Source of the DNA: Selaginella moellendorffii | Taxonomy: Eukaryota; Streptophyta; Lycopodiopsida; Selaginellales; Selaginellaceae | DNA: 56,476 nt | Assembly (NCBI RefSeq): GCF_000143415.4 | Contig: NW_003314468.1 | Coordinates: forward strand, 1 to 56,476 | Reading direction: 5' to 3' | Shown: piece by piece, positions 1 to 11,686 of the stretch | How the letters are laid out: each line of letters begins with the position of its first letter | Position numbering within the stretch: position 1 is the stretch's first letter | Program-made: the position numbers and the translations under genes | Notes under the pieces: generated by a model | What the model was told of the DNA's origin: nothing | What the model saw: only the letters and a program-made list of their open reading frames with translations | Databases searched by the model: none

Positions 1-347
1 ATCTGTGAGGCAAACCTCAATATAATTTATATCATTGACAAATTTCTCAATGGGTTCACGCCCTTTCAAGGTCACAACATGCTCCTCTGTCTGTGCCCCA
101 AGAATTTGGGATAAAGCAGTCCAATTCTCGCTGGAAATCTTGGCACAATCAAGAAGATGAATTTACTGCTCACCAAAGACCAATCTTGATTATGGAAAAG
201 ACTCACTTTTTTCGAATTTTCCAATCACGCTACTCCACAATGGCGCCCTGCTGCTGCTTGCCATATGACTGCGAACATGCAACAATCTCCCATGATTAAT
301 ACAGAGATCGCGGGAAGCATGGTGTACCATTCACAGCTCTGATACCA
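1..347 (-). mobile_element. 5' part of a Copia-like LTR element, gag side, cut by the window edge
   Basis: On the minus strand, positions 130 down to 1 are open and contain ALSQILGAQTEEHVV followed by a REPIEKFVNDINYIEVCLTD stretch, which resembles the gag N-terminal region of plant Copia elements. A stretch at 335-347 is the reverse complement of TGGTATCAGAGCT, the usual plant LTR-element primer binding site for initiator tRNA-Met. The order, gag then primer site then LTR moving right, fits a minus-strand element whose remainder lies left of the window. The region between them carries stops, so it is decayed. The gag assignment rests on weak similarity; the primer site is clearer. Confidence 0.45.
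335..347 (-). other. tRNA-iMet primer binding site of a minus-strand LTR element
   Basis: The plus strand reads AGCTCTGATACCA, the reverse complement of TGGTATCAGAGCT. Plant LTR retrotransposons commonly use this site for priming. TG follows directly at 348-349, as expected for the edge of an LTR. Confidence 0.55.
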
Positions 348-550
348 TGATGATACTGCTAAAGAGCATCTTACACCCTAGGTATAGAGGAACAGAACCT
401 GCCTATGTGGCATAGAGCTACTAACATCCTGAAAGCCTGCTCCTTATTGTCTTTGGGCACGACGACATGAAAGCTTTTCTTTCTGACTTTGATAGGGAAC
501 ATCTCGACATGATGTCCCCCCTCCTCCATAGATGAGTTATTTGATGTCCC

Positions 551-1300
551 AAATGTTAGGCACCAAGTCAAAATAATAGAATAAAAAAAAGGCCTTAAAA
601 TCAAGTGATTAGCCCTTTAATCAATTAGCATAAGATGTAAGGGATAAAATCCTAACAATGAATAAGGTTTAGTTCTTTAGTGGTTGGGGAGAAGTACTAC
701 AATGTGGTGGCAATGCAGTTCCAGTGAATCTGGGACATGCTGAAAGATTGTCCTGCTCAAATGCTTATCGAAGAGTGCTATCAAAAAAGTCATCATGGAA
801 CTTCCAGGATGGAAGTTCTTCAGCAAGTTGAATCAGCCACACAACATCATTGAGGCAAAGCATCTGAAGCTCAAGATTATGATATGCTATGCAACTGTAA
901 GCTAGTTGACTAAAGGGTGGCCTCAATATAATTGGGTGTTAAGCACCATGCCAAGATAATAGGATAAAGAAAGGGCTTTACAATCAAATAATCACCCCTT
1001 TAGCCAATTAGGATAGGATCCTAACAGCTAATGAAACTTGGTTCCTTGGTGGCCAAGGAGTACTACAATGCAATGGCAATGCAGTTCCAGTGAATCTAGG
1101 ACCTGCTGAGAGATTGTGCTGCCCAAACACTTATCGAAGAGTGCTACCAAAGGAGTCATCATGGAACTTCCATGATGGAAGTTCTTCAGCAAGTCGAATC
1201 GGCCACGCAATATCATCATGGGGCAGGGGAAAAGTATCAGAAGCTCAAGATTGTGATATGCTACACAGCTGCAGGGCAGTTCGGCCAGTTTTTCATGCTC
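551..1300. repeat. Two direct copies of an LTR-like plus gene-fragment unit (about 390 bp)
   Basis: The start TGTTAGGCACCAAGTC at 551 recurs near 944 as TGTTAAGCACCATGCC. Both are followed by the same order of sequence: a pyrimidine-rich LTR-like stretch, then a gene fragment with AAGTACTACAATG and later GAACTTCCA-GATGGAAGTTCTTCAGCAAG (690-900 and 1058-1285). The LTR-like part also recurs at 46431-46640 and 53668-53760. This is a tandem duplication in which a captured gene fragment moved with a solo-LTR-like piece. Confidence 0.6.
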
Positions 1301-1381
1301 CAAGCAAGAAGCATACGTGATTCACTGAGAAAACTCTGTTTTCTAACGTTCTTTTGGCGTAGGGAGTCCTCATGCCAGTGA
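1040..1381 (+). pseudogene. Gene fragment of unknown family (duplicated)
   Basis: Read in shifting frames, this gives SLVAKEYYNAMAMQFQ, then TLIEECYQRSHHGTSMMEVL, QQVESATQYHHGAGEKYQ and KLKIVICYTAAGQFG. A more diverged copy with stops lies at 690-900. The first part (VAGEEYFDAMAMQFQRIWDQ) also occurs on the minus strand near 44400-44470. Stops and frame changes make it a remnant. I do not recognise the parent family. Confidence 0.4.
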
Positions 1382-1548
1382 CTGACGTGCTGGATGGACT
1401 GAGCAAGCTCTACTTCTTGTTGCTATGAATGGATGTGAGCGTGGCCGCTGAAACCCTGTGAGTGATGAACAAGCTCGCACCGATTCCGTACTGAGTAGAT
1501 CATTTCAGGCCTCCACTTGATACGTTTGTTCCCCATGGTCACTGCGAA

Positions 1549-2183
1549 ATGAAGAGAATCATAGACTTCGAAGTGTATTCTTCCGAGCACGAGGTCTGTC
1601 TTGCTGGTCTCGAGGCCGCTTACATCGCCGCCATAGAAGCTGGAGGACATATGATCAGTAGCGTGTTTGGGCCTACACTTGAGTCCAAGGAGGTAGAACT
1701 CATGCGCGAGGTGACTCTCTCTGCCATCCCGAAGCACACGTCCTCTCGCTTAGGTTCTGATATCTCGGAATCATCAGAACGATCTTCTTCATCAGACAGT
1801 AGCAGCGGCAGTGGCGGCAGGAGGAGAAAGAGAGCGAGACTGGCGACGGTCACCAAGAGCACGGAAGTGATCAAGGCGATGAAGGCGGTCTACGAGGTGG
1901 AAACTCTACCGCTCTGTGTGAAGAAATACCCCAACAACGAGGAGGACATGTGCGACATGGCGTATGAGGATTGAAAGCTTTGCACAAAGATGGTAAGCTT
2001 TCTTAATTTTCTTTTCTTCTAGTGTCTGTCTCATCCTGCACAAGATCATGTATGACTACTCGAAAGAGAAGTACGTGCTGATCGATCTGGAGAGCGTCAG
2101 CAAGAATGAAGAAGTGCCAGCGTTTCGATTTAAAGGCTGGATCGCGACAAGGCTGGAGGCCGACTGGCGCTACACGATTTAAT
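1549..2183 (+). CDS. Hypothetical two-exon gene with a serine-rich basic linker
   Basis: The first reading frame runs from the ATG at 1549 to a TGA at 1972-1974 (141 codons). It has a conserved-looking N-terminal part (KRIIDFEVYSSEHEVCLAGL), a low-complexity SSSSDSSSGSGG tract, a basic RRRKRAR cluster that could be a nuclear signal, and a C-terminal part ending near CDMAYED. A likely intron lies at 1993-2022 (GTAAGC to TTCTAG). It is followed by an open exon to the TAA at 2181-2183 containing DYSKEKYVLIDLESVSKNEE and ATRLEADWRYTI. The TGA lies just before the donor, so either a different donor is used or the gene is broken. I do not recognise the family. Confidence 0.4.
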
Positions 2184-2473
2184 CCGACTTCCATCAACTC
2201 GGACTCGTGCTCCAGTCTACAGAAGTCAAGGACTGCTTGCTCTTGAGCAGGCCTCAGACGACCAGGGCTAAAAGGCTTCTCGAACACAAGTGGATCTCGC
2301 GAGTACACAGAATAAGAATATGCCATAGAAGAATTAGGGCGGACGTGGATTATACTACCTTAGAATTTAGGGCTGACGTAGATTATGCCTATCCTTAGAA
2401 TATGCTTTAAACTCAAACGAATTTTAGGGCACGACAGACTATTCCTCCTTGGAAATGCGCGGGGACGAGGAGG

Positions 2474-3853
2474 ATGAGCGATCCCGGGGCGTCGGGCTAC
2501 GTCGTGCTGCTGCGGCGATGCATCGCGGGCAGGGATCTGGAGGGTGGCCGGCGATTGCACGCGCAGATCGTCCGCTCTGGCTGGCACACCGATCTCTTCG
2601 TCGCCAATCTCCTCATCCAGATGTATGGCGCCTGCCGCTCCATTGCCAGCGCCATGGCCGTCTTCCGCGAGCTCCGCGTCCGCAACCTCTTCACCATCAA
2701 CATCACCATCGCCGCGCTTGCCCAGAACGGCTGCTTCCGCGACGCGCGATCCCTGTTCGTGGAATCCCCCCGCCGCGACGTCATCACCTGGAACTCGATG
2801 CTCACCATCGCCGCGCAGCGCCTCCGGATCGGCGAGGCGCGGGAGGTCTTCGCGCGGATGCCTGCCCGGGGCGTCGTCTCGGCGAACGCGATGATCGCAG
2901 CATTTGCCCAATGCGGGCAAATTCGCGAAGCCCAGGAGTTCTTCCGCAACGCCATGGCCGAGAGGGACGTCTCGAGATGGAAAAATCTCCTCCACGCCTG
3001 CGTCTCCTCCGGGGAGGTCGATCTCGCGCGATCGGTCTTCGATGCTATGCCTCACTGGGATTGTGTCGCGTGGTTGAGCATGATCCAGGGCTACGCCGAG
3101 CGCTGATGCACAACGCCGAGGAGCTCTTCCTCGCGCTGGATCATCCGGATCTCATGTCCATCACGTCCATGATCGCGGGCTATGGATCCGTGGGGAAGAT
3201 CGACCAGGCGAGGGAGCTCTTCTCGCGGATGAAGCACTGCAACACCGTTGCCTGGAACGTGATGATCCAGGCGCTGAGGAGGCGCGGCAGGCATTCGATT
3301 CGATGACGGCGCCGAGGAATCTCTCGTCCTGGAACACGATCATCTCGGCCTACGCACAGGCGGGGCTGGTGGATCGCGCGAGGGAGCTCTTCGATCAAAC
3401 CCTGGACAAGAACGTGGTGACCTGGACGGCGGTGATGCACGCGGCAGCTCCGCAAGGCGCGATCGATCCTCGACGCCATGCCGACGCGATCCAGCTCTTC
3501 CGGATCATGGATCTTGAGACGATCGTGAGCGTGCTTTTCGCGGCCACAGCGATCCAAGATCCATCACTGGCGCACCACATCCTGCCCGATATCCGCCACA
3601 GCGCCTCTACCGCGAGGGTGCGGTGGGGAATTCCCTCGTCCATCTCTTCAGCCGATCGGGGCGGCTGGACGACGCGCGCGAGATCTTCCAGGGAATGATC
3701 GACAGAGCACGGTTTCTTGGAATATCGCCATCACGGCCACGGCCAAGGCCGGCACGGCCGATCGGCGCTCCAGCTGCTGGAATCCATGGCGCTCGACGGT
3801 TGCGCGCCCGACGCGATCACATTCTCGTGCCACATTGGATCGAGCGTGCCTTG
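2474..3853 (+). pseudogene. Pentatricopeptide repeat (PPR) gene of PLS type, frameshifted and truncated
   Basis: GC-rich and intronless, as is common for lycophyte PPR genes. Family proteins bind organellar RNA one nucleotide per repeat. From the ATG at 2474, repeats are visible as LFVANLLIQMYGACRSIASA, LFTINITIAALAQNGCFRDA, DVITWNSMLTIAA and VVSANAMIAAFAQCG. The frame ends at 3106, but repeats continue in a second frame (MSITSMIAGYGSVGKIDQAR, NTVAWNVMIQAL), in a third from about 3303 (LSSWNTIISAYAQAGLVDRA, VVTWTAVMHAA) and again from 3623 (GNSLVHLFSRSGRLDDAREI). At least three frameshifts are needed. It stops at about 3845, where the LIMR-side repeat begins. No E or DYW editing domain is left. 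Confidence 0.85.
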
Positions 3854-3918
3854 GTACCTATAGTTTCATAATAAAAACCATTACATTCTAGAAAATGCAT
3901 TTAAAAAAAAGTGCTTAC
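3846..3918. repeat. Edge of the tandem array unit
   Basis: The sequence GAGCGTGCCTTGGTACCTAT recurs at 38351 with the same downstream LIMR sequence, and the shorter ACCTATAGTTTCATAATAAA recurs at 11687 and 48757. This marks the duplication edge that fuses LIMR sequence to the PPR remnant here. Confidence 0.6.
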
Positions 3919-5640
3919 TTCATTGGATGAATGGAAAGAAACAGAAGCCTCATTCCCAGATGCATCTTTCCAGATATGACAGACATAACAAGGTAGTAGC
4001 AAAAGATTGCAAACGTGGTGGTTCCCAGCAAGCCTGAAAAGAAGGAAACTATTCAGGTCTAGAGATCGCATCGACAGAAAGTACCCCCGACAGTGTCAAG
4101 CTGAATAAAGACTTGATTCAGAAACGGAAAAGCTGGAGGATTGACAAGCATGAAAACAATGATGTGGAGAAGCCAAATTATAGACAAAGCCAAACTGCAA
4201 CAAGAGAAATAATAAGACTGAATCTTTTTCTCAAGGACTTTCTTACCCGACAATGCCAAAAACAAGCTTGGCTAGGTAGAAGAGAACCGTAAGTGTCTGC
4301 CTGAGAGAAAACCAGCAGTAGAATCAGCACAAAAACTTAAATGGTAAACTAGAACGGTACCTTCTCTCCCTGTGGGAATGCCTCATTCAGAGCTTCAACA
4401 TCATCTTCCAAAAAGACAAGCTCCTGAATCGAGCTACACATATGCGTTTGTCAACATGATCACGTCCACCATTTACTTTTGTTTCTGTGCGCAGTGGTGC
4501 TCACCTGCTGGACTTTCTTCACATTTTTTCGAAACATCCGTCCTTTCTTCCCACCTCTCTCTTCGCGTTGGAGGCCCAAAGTCGCCGTTTTTAGCTCGTT
4601 AGAGCGCTTGGCTAGATCAGTCGCCTCCTGTAAAGCCATCACCTTGAAGATATTAGTTGCAAGAAATGAGAACAAATCACACACACACCTTTACGTATTG
4701 AGCACGAGTAATAACACACTTGGGCCTATTCTTGAACGCAAATATGAGGCTCAGTGGTAATGTTGCCATTCCAACACCTCCAAACATCTGCAGGAAGGAA
4801 ATCAGATCTTCTAGAAAACAACACATAAAACGACATTACCATGAAGAGTATTGATCCTATTATTGTGTTTAATGTGATCACGTAAGTCACAGATAGTTTT
4901 AACCAGAGATCCAGACATATAAGCTGCACACTGTCACACAATGTTGTCAGATCAATGAAGAAAGGGAAAATGTAAAAGAAAAGGCTTACCATGAGAGTAA
5001 CATTAGAAAACAATGAGAAACCAGCCGAAACCAAGCACGAAGCCTTTGCATTGAGCGAGCTAAAATCATTAATGAACGCCATCGTTGTGGATGAAAGACT
5101 TCTCATGGTGAAATCGGCATAACCAATAACAGCTTCAAGCAATCACGTAGAAAAAGGGTTTAAGAACAAAAGATGGAAAAGAGCTTCTTACCATAGAGAA
5201 TTCCCAAAAGGAGGCAGAAAACTGTGAGGAGTATCACCACCCACAAGAGAGCGTTCTTTACCCTTTGTGTCACAGTCCTGGAAATCACCACGAACAAAGA
5301 AAGCTTTTGAGATCATGGAGGAATAGAAAGAACTTAAGAAACTCTAGGAGGAGCTCGGTCGATCGAGTATTCTAAGAACAAGAACAAAAAGATGGAAGAT
5401 TACTTCTCCTGATCGCTCTCGTAGAAGAAGATCGCGAAAGGAATGACGAGCACAGTGTCGATGATGTAAACCGCCCACCATAGCTGCTTCATCGGGAGAG
5501 TGAGCTTACACGCCCCGACGTAGAGATTCTTCTCGCAGGAATGGCGATTCGCGACGTCCGCCGGGAGCATCAGGATCGAGAGTTGGGCAATGCTGAGCCC
5601 AATCACGACGATGATCTTGGGAAGATAGGCCTGATTCTGG
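3919..5640 (-). pseudogene. LIMR family (LMBR1-like) membrane protein gene, array unit 1, both ends missing
   Basis: Spliced minus-strand reading matches the plant LMBR1/LIMR family, multi-pass membrane proteins of uncertain role. Exons in order give PKIIVVIGLSIAQLSILMLP and KLTLPMKQLWWAVYIIDTVL (about 5400-5635), VKNALLWVVILLTVFCLLLG (5193-5280), AVIGYADFTMRSLSSTTMAF (about 4991-5133), LICLDLWLKLSVTYVITLN (4840-4923), [20 protein letters not shown] (about 4690-4792), a charged EATDLAKRSNELK to GGKKGRMFRKNVKKVQQ segment (4504-4650), [49 protein letters not shown] and [14 protein letters not shown] (about 3919-4034). The exon after HPMK that finishes the family's C-terminus is absent, and the first about 35 residues are lost at 5640, where NUP85 upstream sequence abuts. 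Confidence 0.85.
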
Positions 5641-5659
5641 AGCGCGTGATGCCGGGGAT

Positions 5660-8639
5660 CCAGCGTCTCGAGGAGCTGGAGAACGGGGAGCGTAATGCCG
5701 GTGGCGATGGATCCTCAGCTCCTCGGCCGCGGTAATCTATAGCGTGCCGGGCGGATTGAGGGATCCAGGGCGATTGTGTGTCGTGGAGCAATGGGAACCA
5801 GCTCCAGCTCTCCTACATCGAGAATGCTGTGGGAGGCGGTGGAAGAGTCACGGAGATTCATCTGGGAGAAGGATGGGATGCCGAGAGGCGGCGACTGGCG
5901 TATGATTCTCTCCCGGCTTTTGCTCTTCTCCAGAACCAGCGGCAATTGGGCTACAACCCTGGCGACTGGTCACTGGTATGAAAAATTCTTCTCTTTTTCT
6001 CTAGAAACGCTAGTTGTGATCGCAGGTGGGAGCATGTTTTAGAATATAGCGAGAGCATTCGCAGCGTTCTCGACCAGCCCACCCAAGGCAAGGTTGTGTG
6101 AGAGAATGATGTGAAAGATTCATTTGATTTATTTATTTGTTTTGTGCAGGAGGAGAAGACCTCGATGCTTAAGGCTGTGTGGGAGCTCATAGAAGTTTTC
6201 TATGTGGACAGAAGCGCGACATGGTGGCTTCCGGAGCGTCTTGTAGACTGGCTAGCGGTAAGAAGCAGTGAGTTTTTTCTTGACTTACGATTGATTTGCC
6301 TGTGAGCTTTGCAGAAGTATGACAAAGTCCTCTTGATTGATGAGGACACTGTACATTCCAAGGTAGTGTCGTTCCAGCGGAAGCTTTCCGAGATTCAAGT
6401 AAGTTCGAAGTCTTGCAGCTTTTTGTTTTCTCTTTGTGTATCGTTGTTTAACTTGCACTTGCAGTTTCCCGAAGACGATGCAGCTTACTGGGATGCAATG
6501 GCCTCGGCCTTGTCAGTCGGATGGCTTGACGTTGTTGTAAGTTGTAAAACTGTGCGTGTAAGTTCCATTGGTAATCTCAATCTTCCAGATAGCGTTCTTG
6601 CGGATGCATGGATCGTATCGATTGGATCAGCTTGATGACCGGCAGGTTTCTTTCTCCATGCTGTTTTGTTGACTTGCGTTAACTTCCGGATGCTTTTTTA
6701 TGTCTTGGCAGACTGAAAATGGCCTCGTAGAAGCAGTTACACTGCTCATTATGCAAATGCCGCGGCTGCGCCCAAGGCTCCCTGATGAAAGTCCTGGTGT
6801 TGCTATAGGTTTTAAGCCTGACTCTTCTAAGGTTTGATGTGGTTGCAGCAAAGTTTTTAGTTTCTCAGATTTTATTACATGCAGGCGAGGGAAAAATGGC
6901 GAAGTCAGGTTTCCAAGCTTGAAAATAGTGTGTTTTGGGCGGAATGCAACCACCGTGGGACGCTTCTTGGTCTTAAGAAGCTAATACAGGTGCTATTGGG
7001 AAACGTTGATGTTCTACAGCTCTCTACGTTTCACTGGATGGAGCTGCTGGTGGCGCATTTCCTACATCTGATACCTTTTTCTTTGGTATGTATGAACTGT
7101 GTAGTGTGCTCAGTTCACTTGCAATTATCGGGTGCAGGTCTTAGATGGAATGCGTAGCATAGCTTCCAAGTGCAAAAGATTGAAAAGTTCTGGGGACGAA
7201 GACCTTGAAGAACTTTTATCTGCAATTATCAGCAACGACACCGAGGTAAATGCTCTTCCCCGTCACAGTGGAGTTTAATCTAGCACTATACAGATACTCT
7301 TGGCGAAGTGTTCGAAGGTTTTCAATGCCTGGTAAGAACTTCTCATGTCGAATATTGATATAAATTTTCTATCAGGATGATGGCGCATGTTGATGATCTC
7401 CTGATAGCAAAAGGGGAGGACGTTCGATCTCTTCTTGAAGAAGACAGGCAAACTCTAGGCGGCTTGAGCTTGAAAGAACTCCATCGTTTGGTTTATTCTC
7501 AAGTACTGTCTTCGCACAGCTTAACCTGGCAGGTATATCGTTGATTTCTTTGTTCTTGATGTTTGTCTAACAATTATCTCAGCTAGCACCTGTTTACCTC
7601 GCGGCTTGCCCAAAGCAAGGCCTGGGAATGCTTGAAGCTCTCCTAATGAAGCAGAGTTGTTCCAATCAGAAACTGGCATTGAAGGTTGGTCTTGGTGTGA
7701 CGTTTTCTTGAATCTTAATGTGAATTTTGTGCAACAGGCACTAGAGATATGCCGCCTCTATGAACTTGATACCGTGAGCACAGCCATCGCCAGGGTTTAG
7801 TATCTTCTTCCTTTCCAGGCTTGGGGTTCTCACATGTGTTTTATGTCTTCCAGGCTGTTGGTGTTCATAGTTTAAAGCATGGAAAGAAGGGCCAAGGGAT
7901 AATGTGGCTTCAATTGGCCCGAGACGAGCAGAGGCTTTCTACTCTTGTGGATCAGATTTTGAACACAATAACGTCTGGTGAAGCTGATAGTCTGGATAAT
8001 CTCGAGGTAGCAGTCTTACGTTTTATTTGATACACGCACACTTTTAACGCTCTTTTCCCGTGCCAGCATTTTGAGGGTCTCTGTGACATCCTTGGCTCGG
8101 GAGCAACGAAGCATCAAGGCCTGTCGTTCCTAGCAAGGTACTCACTTTATACAGTTGCGAAACTATCCGGAGCTCACTTCTAACTTCACACAGGTACAAA
8201 AGCTTTAAGGCAGCGCTGCAAAACATCAGAGATCTGTGGCTTCCTACACCGAAAACCTCGCTGTGACTTCTCTTCTCCAGGTTACCAATCCGTTCGGAAC
8301 TTCTTCTTGCTCACTAAAACCCCGGCTTGCAGCTTCTAAAATCTGGAACCTTTCCACGTAAATTCTGGCTGTCCTTGCTCCAAGAATCAGTATGGAGCTG
8401 TTCTCACATCTCGTTTACACTCTAAAATTCGGATCTATCAGGTGGAGCTGCTGGAATGGCCGGAGCAAGTGCTGGTTAGCGAGTCCGAAACAAACACTCT
8501 ACTCTGCTGCCTCCAGGAACTCTTCCTCGCCAGGGACCGGCTAGAGAACGACATCCTAGGCACCGCAGAGCCTGGCGCTTTGGATCGCCTGAGATTGGCG
8601 CTGGCATCCAACTTGGGCCGTGCCATCTTGCAAAGCTGA
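5660..8639 (+). pseudogene. NUP85: NUP85 nucleoporin gene, array unit 1 (nearly complete, frameshifted)
   Basis: Encodes Nup85, a scaffold subunit of the Nup107-160 (Y) complex of the nuclear pore. About 15 short exons can be followed: VTEIHLGEGWDAERRRLAYD, WEHVLEYSESIRSVLDQPTQ (6026-6092), SMLKAVWELIEVFYVDRSAT (6150-6256), VVSFQRKLSEIQ, DDAAYWDAMASALSVGWLDV, LRMHGSYRLDQLDDRQ, TENGLVEAVTLLIMQMPRLR, KWRSQVSKLENSVFWAECNH, VLDGMRSIASKCKRLKSSGD, LKELHRLVYSQVLSSHSLTW, LAPVYLAACPKQGLGMLEAL, GVHSLKHGKKGQGIMWLQLA and, at the end, VELLEWPEQVLVSESETNTL to LRLALASNLGRAILQS. The TENGLVEAV and LALASNLGRAIL blocks are typical of plant Nup85. Near 8240-8275 it lacks 10 bp and 18 bp that are present in units 3 and 5, which shifts the frame and brings in a stop. 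The start codon is unclear because the upstream frame is disturbed at about 5700-5740. Confidence 0.85.
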
Positions 8640-9464
8640 TCGTAGCTTGGCATAGATTCTCTCTGTCCAAAAATCACTAGCTGATTCTCAGCGTGCAACA
8701 AATGTAGTTGCTCCACCACGATCGCTGCTGCTTATGCCGGTTGTCACCACCGCTACCAATGCTACCAGCGCCACCGCTAAACTTTGGCGAGGGGTTTCTA
8801 ACATTCTCGATGGCTTTCATCAGGACGTTGTTATTGGTACGCTTGGGTGGTGGCATCAATCAACACCTCCCTATCCTGCCTTGGAAGTCAGGCTCCCAAT
8901 CTCAGACAAGCGCAAACAAGCTTTTGCTACTCTCCCCTAACAGTGTGATTTCACCCTGTTGACGTTCACGGCCCATTTCCTTCACCATCAATTCTCCAAA
9001 GGGTTTTTAAAGTTGTAAAAGTTGACTTAGTGGACCTGTGGGTTTCCACAAGCACTGGTTCCTTTGCGACGATGCGGTTCCAGGCAAAGTCGTCTACTCA
9101 TTTGGCGAGGAGAGGACGCTGCAATCTACCCAGAGCAATGTACGGCAGTTTATCATGCCCTAAAAGCATATGCGTAAAGAATATGATACCTGATTTTCTT
9201 GGCGTTTTCTGTTTGGTGTAAATGCGTTTAACTCATTTTCTGCACTAAACTAATCTTTCAGAACGCTCAATCCACCCAATCACCTTTTTTTTTTTAACCT
9301 GCAGGTTTGGAGGTATATGTATGACAAAGTCATGCAGCTGCGATGAGTCAAGCTATACTTCATTTTGGGATAAACATGTTTTGTGCACTAAATTAACTCA
9401 TTTACCCCATTATAAAAATGGAGTCTTCTTCTGGTGTACATACTTCTTCTGAAGGTGAATTGCA
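8640..9464. other. Spacer between NUP85 and the unknown gene
   Basis: No convincing gene. The sequence recurs in units 3 to 5 in differently deleted forms (40923-41861, 46059-46682, 53315-54578), so it is a conserved part of the array unit. It contains a poly-T tract near 9285 and splice-like pyrimidine stretches. A 5' untranslated region or promoter of the next gene could lie here. Confidence 0.4.
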
Positions 9465-10501
9465 ATGGCAACAATGGCGACAATGCAGGGAGCCTTGGTG
9501 ACATTGTGGCGAATTTTGATTTCAGCAAGGTAAAGTGGAACCTGTCTTGCCCAAAGCAGTGCTTAACTCCTTGTGGAATGCTCCAGATTGATGTGCGTTC
9601 CAAGAGTTCCGAGGATTACCTCCACACCAACCTGGCACCATCGTTTGGGGCATTGAATGCAGAAACAGTGAAGAAGATGGATGAGGTTCTCAAGGTTTGC
9701 ATCTCAGGAACTACCACTCTTCTTGCCACAGTGCCACCAGAAGAGCGAACTTGGGAGAAGGTCAACTCCATGTTCATGCAAAATCCCCTGGTTGAGCCAA
9801 TGGGCGATGGGGTTAGCAGAGCTGACAAGTTTCTCAACAAACTCCCGAAGGATCACATTTTTCAAGGAGCTATTGTGAAAGCAGTAGTAGAAGTTATATA
9901 TTATAGAAGCTATTAACCTTTGCGGCCTTCTCTCGTCACAGGTCCGGACCTGGTTTGTGAATCTGATTGCAGATGAGGACGTCCTGAAATCAACCAAGAT
10001 CGACATTGAAGTTCTTCAGGAAATTCTTGCGCAGTCTGCCAAGCATGAGCACCACGAGAAGACCATAGTTGACATCGTGGTCTTAAGGTACCCTGATATG
10101 GAAAACCCGTACTTCAAGGTTTGTGCCCAGGCTGCCCTTTGTATTTCAGTCACAGCTCATGCTTATGAGTACAGGTGTACCGCATCAAACTCTTTGCTTC
10201 GTCTGATAGCACCCATATTTTGTTCCATCAGGTGGATTCCAATGGCATCATTGGAGGTGAGGTGTCTAATGTAAACCACTGAAGACTGCACGCTCCTTTT
10301 GTTCTATTTGCAGAGTTCACCTTCCATAAGTTTAAGCCACACAAGGAGGTCATTGACAAGATGAACCCAGACGCCAAAAAGAAGGCTGTGGAGGCTGCAG
10401 ATAACATCTTTGGTGACATTGACAAGGCTGTGGATGCAGATAACATCTTTGGTGTCATTGGCAAGGTTGTGGAAGCTGCAGATAACATCTTTGGTTTCTA
10501 A
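9465..10501 (+). CDS. Unrecognised multi-exon gene, array unit 1 (variant N- and C-termini)
   Basis: Family unknown to me. Exon 1 contains FDFSKVKWNLSCPKQCLTPC, SSEDYLHTNLAPSFGALNAE, MDEVLKVCISGTTTLLA and ERTWEKVNSMFMQNPLVEPM. Later exons read FVNLIADEDVLKSTKIDIEV, KHEHHEKTIVDIVVLRYPD, then VYRIKLFASSDS and FTFHKFKPHKEVIDKMNPDA up to the TAA at 10499-10501. Compared with units 3 and 4 it lacks 19 bp right after the start, so the ATG at 9465 is out of frame; the open frame instead continues upstream to 9434. Its C-terminus carries three copies of an ADNIFG repeat where other units have one. No signal peptide or membrane segment is evident. Confidence 0.6.
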
Positions 10502-11686
10502 TATCCAGGCTGTGTCAATTGAGCCAAGATGCCCCCTGCTTCAAGCTAAAACATCTTTCTAAATAATAATCAAGTCATATCTTTCATTTACTTGAAAATA
10601 ACAGTCTTTTTAATCTCAATTTCTGAAAGAGACATTCAGGGAAACAACGGCTTCATAGACCTGGAACGACAAACTACATAAAAGTAATAAATATATAAAA
10701 GCTAGATGCTTTGGATTCCGTCAATGTAGCAAATTTTTGCCTTCCACTGGAATATTGGAAGGTGATGATAAGTTTATCTATGAGAGTCTATAACGCTCAT
10801 ACCTTCACGATGTTGTTGAAACTTGTCTTTGCTCAAAGCTTTTGTCATAATGTTCTATCTATATACTGTTTATAGTCTTGTGGTGCCCATCAAGAAGCAT
10901 TGATATATTAATAAAACGAAACAGGACAGTTTGAGATCATTATCATTGTCTCTTTGGTCTCTGTAGATTCTTCGCACTCAAGGTTACCACAAGTTAGCCA
11001 CGGACACGCTCAATCAGCTCTAAGCCGAGTTGATGGCTTGGCTGTGAGTGCCATTTGGCTCTCCATCTGGTGCCGGATTTTCCCATCCTGCTACTTTGAT
11101 GCAAACGACCCCAGGAACTCTGTCGCAAAAATATTGTAGAGCAACAAGGTCTCTCAGACAAGGTAATATTTAAGTTGACTTTGACAAGGAACAAAACTTC
11201 GAGAATAGAACTTTAGAGAATGCTATTGGGCGTTTTTGTTGCAAACGGCTTGGCACAGTGCAGCCAGTGCTGATGGAACAAGGCAAAGGGAGGCCCTCAG
11301 AACCGTCAAGCTTTTCCTCCTGTAACTCACGAACTTTGTCATGAGCATATTGTAAGTTTTCTTTGGCAAATGCTTATGTACTGATCAGTTGTTTCAGGCT
11401 ATTTCGGCAGCACATCAGAGGTGTGACATCTCCTGCTATGGTCCTAGAGATCTACTCCGGGATTAGATTTCTCGCTCATTCAAGACAATCCAGATGTTAA
11501 GACAGTTGTAAAGTTTTAGATTAATTGTTCCTAGTGTTCCTCTAACATGGCACTGTTTGGGTTTGAAATCTGGTAAGCTAAATGCGCAGGCCATGCATTT
11601 TGTAGAATGTATCCAATCTTTCCAAAACAGCAACTTCCCTTATTTCTTTTCCTACTTTCTTGTCTAGCTGAGAACACCTATAGTTT
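10502..11686. other. Downstream spacer of array unit 1
   Basis: No gene seen. It is A/T-rich with scattered TATA-like tracts. The part at 10970-11215 (AGGTTACCACAAGTTAGCCA and following) is well conserved in all units, near 43190, 48070 and 55985. It probably belongs to a transcribed or regulatory tail of the unknown gene. Confidence 0.4.

Noticed and set aside
2497-2955. Minus-strand and third-frame open frames over the PPR region
   Set aside because: High GC content keeps several frames open; only the plus frames show PPR repeats.
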